This document shows, in pieces, positions 11,772 to 22,461 of a stretch of 64,000 bases of DNA. A model generated the notes under the pieces. The model saw only the letters and a list, made by a program, of their open reading frames with translations, was not told the origin of the DNA and did not search any database. The DNA comes from Whalleya microplaca (taxonomy: Eukaryota; Ascomycota; Sordariomycetes; Xylariales; Xylariaceae). The DNA is taken from positions 434,001 to 498,000 of the forward strand of contig MU385718.1 in NCBI GenBank assembly GCA_022497155.1, in the 5' to 3' direction. Within the stretch, counting starts at the first letter, position 1; each line of letters opens with the position of its first letter. The position numbers were made by a program, and so were the translations under genes.

Positions 11772-12961
11772 CCGAACAGGACGACAAGAACGGCGTGAGA
11801 TGCGAATGGGAAATCCTGTTCGCCTGCAACTTTCCCTCCGTTATACGCGTGCGGTATGACTCGAGCCGGTTAAGTCCCTACGACACCAAGGGCTTCGACG
11901 ACATCCGTACGTTTACGCTAGAGACGGAGGCGTGGGTCAAGTCGCAGGATGCGGATAACGGCAGCGAGTTTACGCCCCGTTCCCAACTCTACAGCATATT
12001 TGCCGTGGTATTCGAAAGCGACGGCACCGCCGACGCGGCGCCCGACGAGGTCAGACTGTACACCGAGGCTGGTGAGATCATAGAACCGCATGAGGAATCG
12101 GCAACGGCCGCCACGTTGTTTCTGCCCAACTCCGAGAGGCGCGTCGGCGACGGCCTGGGATCGCAGTTCTTGCTGTACACGCGTTGTTCTAAGGGGCACA
12201 ATATGACATCGCCGGAGACGAGGCCGGTGATACTAGATCCAGATCCAGAGTTAACGGAGACGTGGCTGAAGCAGGCCAGGACTGCGCTCGATGCTGTCAC
12301 CCCGCGCGTACCTGACTCAGCAACACAGGTCTCCGCGCCTACGCCACAGGCGCCTCTGCATACGGGGGCGAGCCGGAAAGGCTTGCAGGACCTACGCCCA
12401 CAGGAAGACGAAGACTCGAGCTTCCAATCTTCCGGTGGCAAGCCCGGCGGCAGAGGCAACAGCGTCTCTGGCGACTCAGATGATGATATGGCCAAGTTGT
12501 TTTTCCAGCATATGCAGGACATAAGCCAGCCAGGGGGGGCGGGCCATAACCAGTACCCATCCCCAGGAACTGCTTCAGACTTACAAACTACGTTAGCACC
12601 GGCTAGGCCGCTACAGCCTGTGAGCGCCCCAAGGGGAGCCCAATATGCTCAAGGGCCCCTATCCAGACGACGGCCATCGTTGCCTTCACAAGAAGAAGAG
12701 TTTCGGTCAGACGCGAGGGATCGTGGCCCACGGAGGAAAAGGAGTAACCGGCGGGGAAAACAAACATAGATAGCTTTTATTAATAAATGTAATAGCAATC
12801 ATTTAATAAGCCTTTCGTGAGATAAAATTAATAGTTTTAATATAGGCGTTTTTTAATATTCCTTATATAAGTTTTTATATATTTTATATCCCGGCTTTAA
12901 TAAAAAGCTTAATGCGTTTATTAATACCGGCTATTACGGCATAAATTTTACTTGCTATAGC

Positions 12962-13515
12962 TAATTTACCTCGACACGCCTTTAAAGCGTTACGCTTTAA
13001 TTAATAAAAAGCTTATATAATATAAAAATTTCCGATATATATCCGCTATTACTTTAAATATTAATAAATAAATGTAAATTCGTTAAGTGTATATATTTTT
13101 ATTTTAGATAAATAATAATTGTTATAAATCCACCTAACTTAATCTTATAACCTAATTAGCCTAATTTTAGCCTAGGGTAATAAAGCCTGGAATCGCCTGG
13201 AATTAATGCACGGATTTTACAGCTGCTTAAGTAAAGTGGGGTAGCCATTATATAAAATACCTGCGCACCTCCCGTAGTTTTAAATCTCCAGCTTTATTAC
13301 ATTATATTAATTAAGTAAAAGGTGTGACTTATTACCACCGTAGCTAGTTCCCGTGATAATAATGCGTAATAAAAGTACTTTAATTTATTTAATAAATTAT
13401 ATTAAAAGCTAAGTCACTTTTATATTTTATTAATATATATCGGAATTTTTATATTACTAGGGTTTTTTATTAGTTAAAGGGTAACGCTTTAAAAGCGTGT
13501 TAAGGCGAATTAATT
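12962..13515. repeat. Inverted-repeat arms interrupted by a solo LTR
   Basis: The stretch 12962-13043 is an approximate reverse complement of 13433-13515; the shared core contains TTTAAAGCGTTAC and CCGATATATAT. The family D solo LTR at 13,120 sits between the arms. Removing the LTR leaves a spacer of about 145 bp, consistent with a fold-back or miniature inverted-repeat element. Confidence 0.6.
13120..13358 (+). mobile_element. Solo LTR, family D, with 5-bp target duplication
   Basis: This begins TGTTATAAATC and ends CCGTGATA (from GTGACA), opposite in orientation to the family D element at 29,439-36,513 and similar along its full length. It is flanked by ATAAT at 13115-13119 and 13359-13363. 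It is only moderately RIP-mutated. Confidence 0.9.
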
Positions 13516-13525
13516 ATAATAAATA

Positions 13526-15320
13526 TAAAATATTATAAGCTTTTTATAATTATAATATACTTTAAGCTTTTTATATATAACTTATTAAATTATAAGCTTA
13601 ATTAATTAAATTAAATAAATAAATAAAAAGGTTTTTTTAAATTAAAGCTATTATTTAATTATTTAATTAATTTTTTACTTTTTATTTTATTATTTTATAA
13701 TAATATATATTTTTTATTCAATACGCGCCGTTTTTTTAAGCCGTTATAACTTATATTAATATATAATATAATTATATTTACTTATATTTTATATACTTTT
13801 TTTACTTTATAATAATTCATTATATTATATTTTAATTTTTAAAATTATTATAAACTTAATTATATACTTAATAATTATTTTAATTAATTTATATTATTAG
13901 TCACGTAATATATTACGGGTGTTAAATATATAATAAAGCGTAAAAATCTAATATATATATATATATATATTTATAAAAAATAACTTAAAATTATAAGTTT
14001 ATTTAATATAACATTTAAGTTATATAAATGTTTTAATAAAAATATAAGTTATATATTAAAATTAAATATATAAATTACGTTATTTATTTATAAATTTTAA
14101 TTTAAATAATATTATATATAAATATTAATAAAATTATTAATTTTAATGTTTAATATAAAAAATTAAAAGTGTATATAAATATTATATATTAATAAAATAA
14201 TAATAATAATAATAATAAACCTTAATAATTATAATTAAAAGCTATAATTTAAAATATAAATATATGCTTTATTTAATTAATTTACTTTATTTATAAATAA
14301 AGTTATTAAATAACCCCGCTGTTATAATATATTAATATTATATTTAATAAAATAAAAAATTATTTAAAACATTATAAAAATATTAATTTTTTATATAATA
14401 AATATATAGTTTAATATATTAATATTATAAATTAAAAATATACTTTTTAAAATATATATAAATAACGTTATAAATATTAAATTAAAAAATAATATAAACA
14501 AGTTTTCGTTTATATTAATAATAAATTACGTTATATTTATATTAAATATATATAAAATTCCGTTTATAACTAATATAAACGAAAGTCGGTTTATATTAAA
14601 AATAAATGAAATATCGTTTATTTATAATATAAATAAAAAGCCGTTTAATATATATAAAGTAAATTTTAATTATAATGGTATTAATAAAATAAAATAAATA
14701 TTATTTTTATACCACTTTAATTTAATAAAGAAATTATTATTATTTTTATTTATTTATTTTAATAATATATAAATATAAATATAAATATATTATAATGTGT
14801 TATTTTAAATAAACGCACGGATTATTTATAATAAAATAATATTATAATATAAGCTTTATAAAATATTATAAAGCTTTATAAATTATAATATATTTTAAGC
14901 TTTATATATATAATTTATTAAATTATATATTTAATTAAATAATTTAAATAATTAAATAAAAAGGTTTTTTTAATTAAAATTATTATATAGTTAATTAATT
15001 AATTTTTTACTTTTACTCACGGATAGGCTACTATAGCTAGAGGCAGGGCTTTAGTATGAGTACCAATTGTATATTTACAGATAAATAGGGAGGAAAGTTA
15101 TTTCGGACTATAGGAATTGTTTAGAAAACTTAAGCCGGGTGCCCCGCCGGGCGGTGACCGTTCTGCCGTGCCGTTACCGATTGACATACGGGAGTACGTA
15201 GCAACAGGTGGTCCGTGCACCATACAGGTACGTACCTTCCGTAACTCTTTTTACTTTATAATTTTTAATACTATATATTTATTATAATATACGCCGCTTT
15301 TTTAAGCCATTATATAATTA
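13526..15320 (+). repeat. Direct repeat pair of unknown element
   Basis: About 230 bp at 13,526-13,755 recur in the same orientation at about 14,859-15,320, where the copy is split by the GC-normal insertion at 15,014. Shared landmarks are AAATAAAAAGGTTTTTTT, AATTAATTTTTTACTTTT and a CGCCG...TTTTTTTAAGCC end. They could be LTRs of a small element with a 1.1-kb interior, but I could not define TG/CA ends or a target duplication. The interior 13,756-14,858 is AT-rich with no recognisable coding sequence. Confidence 0.5.
15014..15247. mobile_element. GC-normal insertion with 10-bp direct duplication
   Basis: A 234-bp island of ordinary composition (for example GTGCCCCGCCGGGCGGTGACC region near 15,141-15,161) interrupts one copy of the direct repeat above. 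The string TTTTTACTTT occurs on both sides (15,004-15,013 and 15,248-15,257), while the uninterrupted copy near 13,675 has it once. The ends show short imperfect inversion (CACGGA / TCCGTA). A duplication of 9-11 bp suits a Mutator-like miniature element. No reading frame is seen. Confidence 0.6.
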
Positions 15321-16037
15321 TAAAGTCCTTTAATTATTAAATTAAGCGAAATTATTCGCGTTATTATATTTAATAATAACTTTTTACGTTTTTAATTTTA
15401 TTGCCGTATTATTAATAAATATTACTTTCGTTATATTTTTTAAGCGTTAACGAGGTTTTTTTTAAGTTTTTAAATAATTAACGAAATATACCGATAATTA
15501 ATAGCTTTACTTTAAAAATCATTAATTAAGTTTATTAATAACTAATTAAATTAGCGATTTTTTAACGTAATTATCGAAATTTCCCGTTAATTACTTTTTA
15601 TTTTTATATTATATTATTTATATATTTAATAAGCTAGTTTATTTATAATAAAGTACGCTTAAAACTTTAATTAACCCCGGTATAATTAATATTTAATTTA
15701 ATCCGGTTTATATTATATATTAAACTTTTTTTCCCTTTAATCGCTACGTTAATTTTCCGGCGATTTAAAAAATACCTTTTTTTATTCGATTTTTTAACTT
15801 AGTTTATATTACTATTAAATCGGGACTAGTTAAAACTAAAATTAAGATTAAAATTAAGTGAAGTACGTAAACGCTATAATTACTTAAATAATTAAGCTAC
15901 TTTACTTTATATATATAATGATTTTTAACAGGCTTTATTAAACTTACTTTTTCTTTTTTTTCTTTATATTAATAATTTTATTAATAATATAGCTAAATCT
16001 TAAACCTTATTTTTCGTAAGGCGTATACCCCGTAATA

Positions 16038-17699
16038 TAATTATTAATATTACTTTATCGCCTAAAAAAGCCTTATAATATTTTAATTTAAAATATACGT
16101 ATAATTAAAACGTAAAACTAATTAAATAAAGTAATAATATTAAGTGATAATATTAATTAAAACTAAAAATCGCGAAACGCGTTTTGCCGAACGCTAAGCT
16201 ATTAAAAATATAGCTAAAAAAAAGTTAAATTTAATTTAAATAAGCTAAATCGATTTTAAGCAAAAGCCGATAAAATCTCGAAAATGCTTTATTATTAACG
16301 ATTTTCGATTATAACCGAATATTTTTAACTACTTAAAAAAATTACCTTTTAATAAAAAAACAAAAAAAAAAGCTTTTTATAAAAAAAAGCTTATATACGT
16401 AAATTACTAGAAATTAAACCTAAATAATAAGGTTTTTTAAGTTTATTATTAAAAAACCTCCGGTAAAATAATTACGGATTTATAAAAAAAGCTTAATAAA
16501 TATATAATTTTATAAAACGCTCGCGTAAATAAACTATATATATTATTTACTCCGATAATAAATAACGGCAAATAAGTTTAGCCGAGTTTTAATAAACTAA
16601 TAGTAAAAAATAATTTCGCTAAATATATTATAAAAAACCTAACTATTATATTCCGTAAAATAAAACTTAAAACCTTATTAATAATTACTTTTAAAAAATA
16701 AATAAATTAGTTATATATTATTACATTAAGGCTAAATAATAATCTGGAAATTATAGCTAATTATTATAATATAAAAATTAAGTACGGTAATTAAATACGG
16801 GATTTAAAGTGTGGTTTATACACATTACGTAATTATAACTTAAGCTTTACACCTAACAGGTATAGTAAATTTCTCGGCCAACTTTTTAGCTTAAATTCCT
16901 TTTTTTCTCCTTTATTTTAGTATTTTATAAAATATATAAAAATTAAGTTATTAAGTCACTTTAACCCTTATAACACGTGACATTAATTAGATTTACTATT
17001 TCGGTTATATAAATTAAACTAATGTAAAAAAATTATAAAAAGCCGATACGGAGTTATAAAGCGTATTAGCTATGTTAAAAAAACGCAATTGGGAAATGTA
17101 TAATTTATAAGCTGCTTTAATAAAATTATAAACCCGTACGGACGTTATAACTTTTATTTCGGTATAAAATCCTATATTTCGTATTAATATTATATATTTT
17201 TCCTAAAACCTTATTACCTCGCGCGGCTAACGCGACTATATATTAAATAACATTATAAATTAATTTATAATATTAAAAGGAAATATTTGCTATAATATAA
17301 AAATTAAATTAACACTTCTTTTTTATAATGATATAAAGTAAAATAAGGTATTTTTCGAAATTTAATACCGTTAAACTACTAATAAATTAAAGGTAAACGT
17401 TAATTATTTCGAAAATAACGAAGCTTATATAATATATATAAAAAGCCGTTTAAGTAAAAATATATCGAAAGATTAATAACCTTTTTTAAAAGACTTATAT
17501 TTAAATTATATTACTAATTTTAAATAATTAATATTCCACTTTTAAGAAAAATATTATAATTATAATAAAAAAAGGCTATTAATAAATATTACGCTTTTAA
17601 TATAATTAAAATATCCGATTATAAGGAATTTAAAAATAAGTTTATACGATTAATAAAGTAAATTTATAAATTTAAAAGTAAATAAAAAGCAAAGTTTAA
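16038..17699 (+). other. 5' internal region of element G, unclassified
   Basis: This is RIP-degraded sequence just after the left LTR, with stops in every frame and no recognisable gag or pol motif. A patch at 16,798-16,995 is less AT-rich (ACACCTAACAGG, TCTCGGCCAAC) and may be a separate small insertion, but I find no boundaries. Confidence 0.4.
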
Positions 17700-17703
17700 A
17701 TAT

Positions 17704-18401
17704 TGTAATAAGGCAAGGGATTACGGGTATTAATAGCAGCTTAAAAGCCACTAAAAGCCCCTTAAAACCACGTTATAAAGCACTTTATAAAGTATTTATA
17801 AGGCATTTTATAAGGCAATTTATAGTGGATTATATACTTATATTTAGCTGACTTTTTCTTTTATATTACTTTATTAAATAGTTATAATATTATATATATA
17901 GCTTTGGCAGCTATTATATACATTTATTTTTAACTTAATATTTTACTTTTGCTTTACCCCGACACTTTATTTTAAGACATTTAGCTTTTTTAAATAACCT
18001 TTAACTTTTTTACCTTTTAATTAATTAAATAAAATAGTCTTTTTTTATATCACACGTTACGGAGGCATAAAATTTATTAGCAATAGCTATTTAAAGTATA
18101 TTTACTATTAAACTTACTTTATTTTTATCCGATATATTATATATAGATTATTTTTTTTATCCGATAGCTATTTATTTTTTATATAAATCGAACCAAGCTA
18201 TATATTAAATCGATAGCTAGCTGCTTTTATTTATATATTACATTTACGTTATTTATTACCCACAATTTACGAACTTTTTTTTTATATATTAAAAACATAA
18301 AACGCGATAATATTAAAGACATTAAGCCGTATGTTTTTATATATAAATAACGGTGATAAGCTAATTATGCTTTTAATATATGGCTAAATGTAGCTAGCTA
18401 T
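17704..18401 (+). mobile_element. Family A TRIM, left part (LTR plus half of interior)
   Basis: The LTR at 17704-17979 begins TGTAATAAGGCAAGGG and ends TTTTAAGACA; it is preceded by ATAT, the duplication used by this family. The interior (17,980-18,401) matches the first half of the interior of the complete copy at 18,961, then stops where a family C LTR begins. The rest of this copy is not found in place. It is heavily RIP-mutated compared with the complete copy. Confidence 0.8.
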
Positions 18402-18628
18402 TGTTTTAAAACAAGGTGTCGGGGTAAAGGAGGTGCCGCTTTATAGCTTAATTAATTAAAAGTAATTAAAGTAACGAAATAAAAGAATTACTTATAACGG
18501 CGATTAATCGAAAAGAGAGATATATTTATTATCGAAGATAAGGCTATTTAAACTATATATGTTTTATTTAAAAGTAAAAGAAAAAAACAAGCGATATATA
18601 TATATTATAATATATTAGCCCTATAATA
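18402..18628 (-). mobile_element. Family C LTR (probable 3' LTR)
   Basis: This 227-bp block is homologous to 47062-47288 (also 227 bp) and to the solo copy at 53388-53616. On the minus strand it starts TATTATAGGGC (from TGTTATGGGGC) and ends CCCCGACACCTTGTTTTAA...CA. The sequence just upstream of it on the minus strand is purine-rich (AGAAAAGA), as expected of a polypurine tract before a 3' LTR. It breaks into a family A interior, with CTAT on its left side. Confidence 0.75.
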
Positions 18629-18956
18629 TCTTTTCTAGATTTTATTATAAATATCTTTATTATAAAAAAATCTAATTGATTAATATAAACGTAAAAAGTA
18701 TTGACTTTATTTACTTTTTAAAAGCTTTTACTTTAGGTTTAATTGCTTTTTTTTATTTAGTTTTATATATTTTTTAATAAACTTACGCCGTTTTATATAT
18801 TTTAATCGATTAGGCTTAGCAAAAAATAAAGTTTTTTATCGATTAATAATAATTATTTATTTTTTATAATTTACTTAACTATTTTATTTTATAAAAAAAG
18901 TAAGCTATAGTTGTTTTCCTAATATAGTAAACTTATTTTTTATTTATTTATATAAA
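18629..18956. other. AT-rich remnant between family C LTR and TRIM
   Basis: No recognisable coding sequence. If the family C LTR at 18,402 is a 3' LTR, this is the 3' internal end of that element. Confidence 0.35.
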
Positions 18957-18960
18957 ATAT

Positions 18961-20472
18961 TGTAATGGGGCAGGGGATTACGGGTATTAACAGCAGCTTA
19001 AAAGCCACTAGAAGCCCCTTAGAGCCACGTCACAAGGTATTTCACAGGGTATCCACAGGGCACTCCACAGGGTATCTATAGGGCAATTTACAGTGGATCA
19101 CATACCTATATTTAACTGACTTTTTCCCTTACATTTCCTTCACTTTTTTGCCACAAATTTTACCAGATAGTCAGATAGTTATATACATATAGCTTTAGCA
19201 GCTAATATACACTCATTTTTAACCTGATATCTCACTTTCGCTTTATTTTAATACCCTGTCCTAAGACATTTAGCTCCCCCGGACAGGCCTTAATTTCTTT
19301 GCCTTTTAATTAATCGAGCAAAATAGTCCTTTTATATTACATATTATAAAGGTATAAAATTTATTAGTAATAGCTACTTAAAGTATATCTTATTTTATTA
19401 AGCTTACTTTATTATTATCCGACATGTCGCACGCGAACTATTTTATTTTATTTTATCCAATAGCCACTTATTTCCTATATAAATCGAACTAAGCTATATG
19501 CTCGATCGATAGCTAGCTAGTTGCTTTTATTTATATTACATTCACGTCATTTATTACTTACGATTTACAAATTTTCTTTTATATAATAAAACACTAGAAA
19601 TATAAAACGCGATAATATTAGAAATACTAGACTGTATGTTTTTATATATAAACCTGTCTATTTTATATAAGTAACGGTAACAAGTTAATTATATTTAATA
19701 TATAGCTAAATATAGCCAGCTATTAATATATATATAATTTATATAAACAACGATATCGGATAACACCTTTTTACACCTTAATACACCTTATCACTTAAAT
19801 ATCACCTTTAGTAGTAAGGGAGGCCTTTAGTAATAAAGGAGGCTATTAGTTACTGCTATTGCTATTGTTATTAATAGCTGTGGCTAGCTAACCTGCTGTC
19901 ACTTGCTAACCTGCTGTCACTTAACTTGCTGCTAATCAGCTATAAGTTATGGCCACCTGACTTGACTTGCTACTGCTGCTACTATTAGCTGCTACTAATA
20001 GCTATAGCTATTTAACCTGTTACCTTAAAGTCCCTAGGGTGAAAATTTTTTTTTTAGATTTAAAAGTTAGGCATTTAAGTGTGAGGCGTGTTTTTTTTTT
20101 TTTTTATTTTTTTTTTTTCAGATTTTTCAGCTGCGTGAACGCTAGCTAAAAAATCAGGGAGGGATATAATGGGGCAGGGGATTACGGGTATTAACAGCAG
20201 CTTAAAAGCCACTAAAAACCCTTTAAAGCCACGTTATAAGGCATTTCACAAGGTATTTATAAGGCATTTCACAAGGTATCTATAAGGCAATTTACAGTGG
20301 ATCATATACCTATATTTAGCTAACCTTTTCCCTCACATTTCCTTCACTTTTTTGCCACAGATATTACTAAATAGTTATACAGTTATATACATATAGCTTT
20401 AGCAGCTAATATACACTCATTTTTAACCTGATATCTCACTTTCGATTTACCTTAACACCCTGTCTTAAGACA
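18961..20472 (+). mobile_element. Complete family A TRIM with 4-bp target duplication
   Basis: Seen: LTRs at 18961-19268 and 20165-20472, both 308 bp, from TGTAATGGGGCAGGGG to CTAAGACA/TTAAGACA. ATAT flanks both ends (18957-18960 and 20473-20476). The 896-bp interior has no coding capacity. It begins TTTAGCTCCCCCGGACAGG, holds a GCT/GTT/ATT triplet-rich zone near 19,850-20,020, and ends with the polypurine tract AGGGAGGGA (20156-20164) directly against the second LTR. Each LTR contains five degenerate tandem units of about 11-12 bp (CACAGGGTATC type, near 19,030-19,090). Known: this layout defines terminal-repeat retrotransposons in miniature, which move with proteins of other elements. It is one of the least RIP-mutated copies here. 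Confidence 0.9.
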
Positions 20473-20476
20473 ATAT

Positions 20477-22287
20477 AAGCCTTTTTATTTCGATAAATAA
20501 TTTCTTATCGTTTTTTAAAAAAAGATTATTATTAATTAAGGTTTAAGATATTTATATAAGCTTTATATAATTTAAGCTAGCATTAAGATATCTTTTTTAC
20601 TTTAAATAAATTAAAAGCAAAAATAAGCTTAGGTTCGGGCTTTTATTTTAGTTTATTAAAGTTATTAGGTTAACTAATAACCTTATAAGCTACTATTTGC
20701 TTTATTTTTATAATTTAACTTTTTATTTCTCGTTTTTTATTAATAAAATAAAGATTTTTATAAAAGCGAAAAAATATAATAAGGAAATAAAAAAGCAAAA
20801 AATTAAATAAGCTATTTAAAAGCTATAATTAAACTTATTTTATTATTATATTATTTAAATAAGTTTAATATAATAAAAGCTATATTATTTTATTAGATTT
20901 AAACCTAGCGTAATTAATTAAAAATAGCCCGAGCTTTTTTTATTACAAGTACTTATAAAATTAAACAAAAAAGTAATATAAGTTTTTATTAATATAATAA
21001 TTAAAAAAAAGTAAAGGCTGCTTTTTTTTAAACATTAATAGCTATAAAGTCGCGTAAATATATAAATGCCGTTAATATAAAAAACCGGGAATTATTTAAA
21101 ACAATCCGAAAAAAAAATTAGTTATTAATTTAGGTAATTTTTAAATCAAGTTTTATAATAGTTTTAAAATAAACCTCCGTTTTAATAAGTTTTTTTAAAA
21201 ATAATAACACTTATTTAAATTATAGTAGCTATAAAAGTAATATCGTAATATTAACGTTTATAATAAATAAAAAAAGCATTATATAAATTTAATGCTTTAT
21301 TTACTTTTTATTTATTTTTATTATAATTAAAAAAGGCGTTTCGATTAAAAATAACTTTAGGTATTTTATCATTTTTAATTAATAAGAAATCTGTTTTTAA
21401 GGAATCGATAATTTACTTAATTTCTTACTTTAAATATTATAGCTTATTTTTAGTTTAAAATTTAAGTCTATATATTTTAATAAAGAAGCCGCGAAACTAA
21501 TTAATAATATAAAAGTTAATATTAACTATTATAACAAATATATTAAAATTTAAAAAAAAAGTTACTTTTATAAAAGCAAACTAATAAATAAGGTTATTTT
21601 AGCCTTATATTTAAGGTCGGAATTAGCCGCAAACTTAATTTTAGCCTCGTTTTTAAATATAGCCTTAAATTTAACATTAGTTTTCGAGATAAACTTAAGG
21701 TTTTTACGGGCTATTTAATTAACCTTTTTATTTTTATTCTAATTTTTATGCCTATTTTTTTTCTTTTTAGGTAACTTTTTAAGCTATAATAGCTATAACG
21801 ATATTTTAATATATAAAAAGTAAAGTTTAAGGTATAATACTATTATAATAAGCTAATATAAAGTTATAAAATCACTTAATTAATTAATTAAAAATAATAA
21901 AAAATAAAGGTAAAAAATTAATAAATAATTAAATAAAAGTTATTAATAAATTAATATAAAAATTTTTTTTACGTTAAATTTTAATTTATAATAAATAACG
22001 GTAAAATAAAAAGTCTTTTTTATTTTTAATTAGTTATTTAAATTTATAATAAGCTAAATATTAAATATAATAAAGCATTTAAGTCGTTATTGCTAATTTT
22101 AAAAGTCGGCTTACTCGATTTAGCCTTAGTACGTTTTTTAAACTACTTATTATACCCTTTATTTATTTTATTTTTATATTTTATACCTTTTTTTCTTTTA
22201 ATAATTATTAATTTAACTATTTATTTTCTATTTTTGCTTTATAATATTTATTTAATTAATTATTTATAGTTATATTATAAGGCTTTT
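20477..22287. other. AT-rich degraded sequence, unclassified
   Basis: This lies between the complete TRIM and element E. It has stops in all frames and no protein motif I can defend on either strand. It is older than element E, because E inserted at its right edge (target CTTTT) and the same host sequence resumes after 37,874. Confidence 0.4.
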
Positions 22288-22461
22288 TAATACGGGGCCT
22301 TACGGGCCCTTATCCTTTAGGGCTAGCTTAATTTAAATAAAATAAAATAGATAAAAAAAATAAGAAATCTTAAGTATTTAGGGTATAGTTCCGCTATAAC
22401 TTAAATATTAAATCTTTATCTTTCGTATAATATATTATTTTATCCTATATATTTTATATTA

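Larger units (their letters stand above)
10613..12769 (+). pseudogene. Unrecognised gene split by a hAT-like insertion
   Basis: Seen: codons 1-195 run from the ATG at 10613 to 11197 and the frame resumes at 11780-12769. The two parts are separated exactly by a 574-bp element plus one copy of its 8-bp duplication (582 bp). Across the gap the frame is the same, so the ancestral gene had 524 codons before the stop. As it stands, translation would end at 11221 after seven element-encoded residues. The N-terminal part is helical and Trp-containing (DSLQRWWPDADDWL). The second part has a compact region (VRCEWEILFACNFPSVIRV) and a long disordered Ser/Pro/Gln tail ending in a basic, possibly nuclear, signal (RRKRSNRRG). 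I do not recognise the family. Neither half carries other stops, so the insertion looks recent. The stop codon lies at the edge of the AT-rich block. Splicing out the element as an intron cannot be excluded. Confidence 0.8.

Noticed and set aside
19030..19090. Short, evenly spaced repeats resembling a CRISPR-like array
   Set aside because: The units are 11-12 bp, degenerate and directly adjacent, lie inside an LTR that recurs across the window, and the host is a eukaryote.
19967..20149. 60-codon open frame rich in Leu, Tyr and Phe
   Set aside because: It lies in the triplet-repeat and T-rich part of the TRIM interior; the translation is low-complexity.
17704..20472. Family A as a Helitron or inverted-repeat DNA transposon
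   Set aside because: Direct LTRs with TG/CA ends, a polypurine tract against the second LTR and 4-bp target duplications fit a retroelement; the ends are not inverted repeats.
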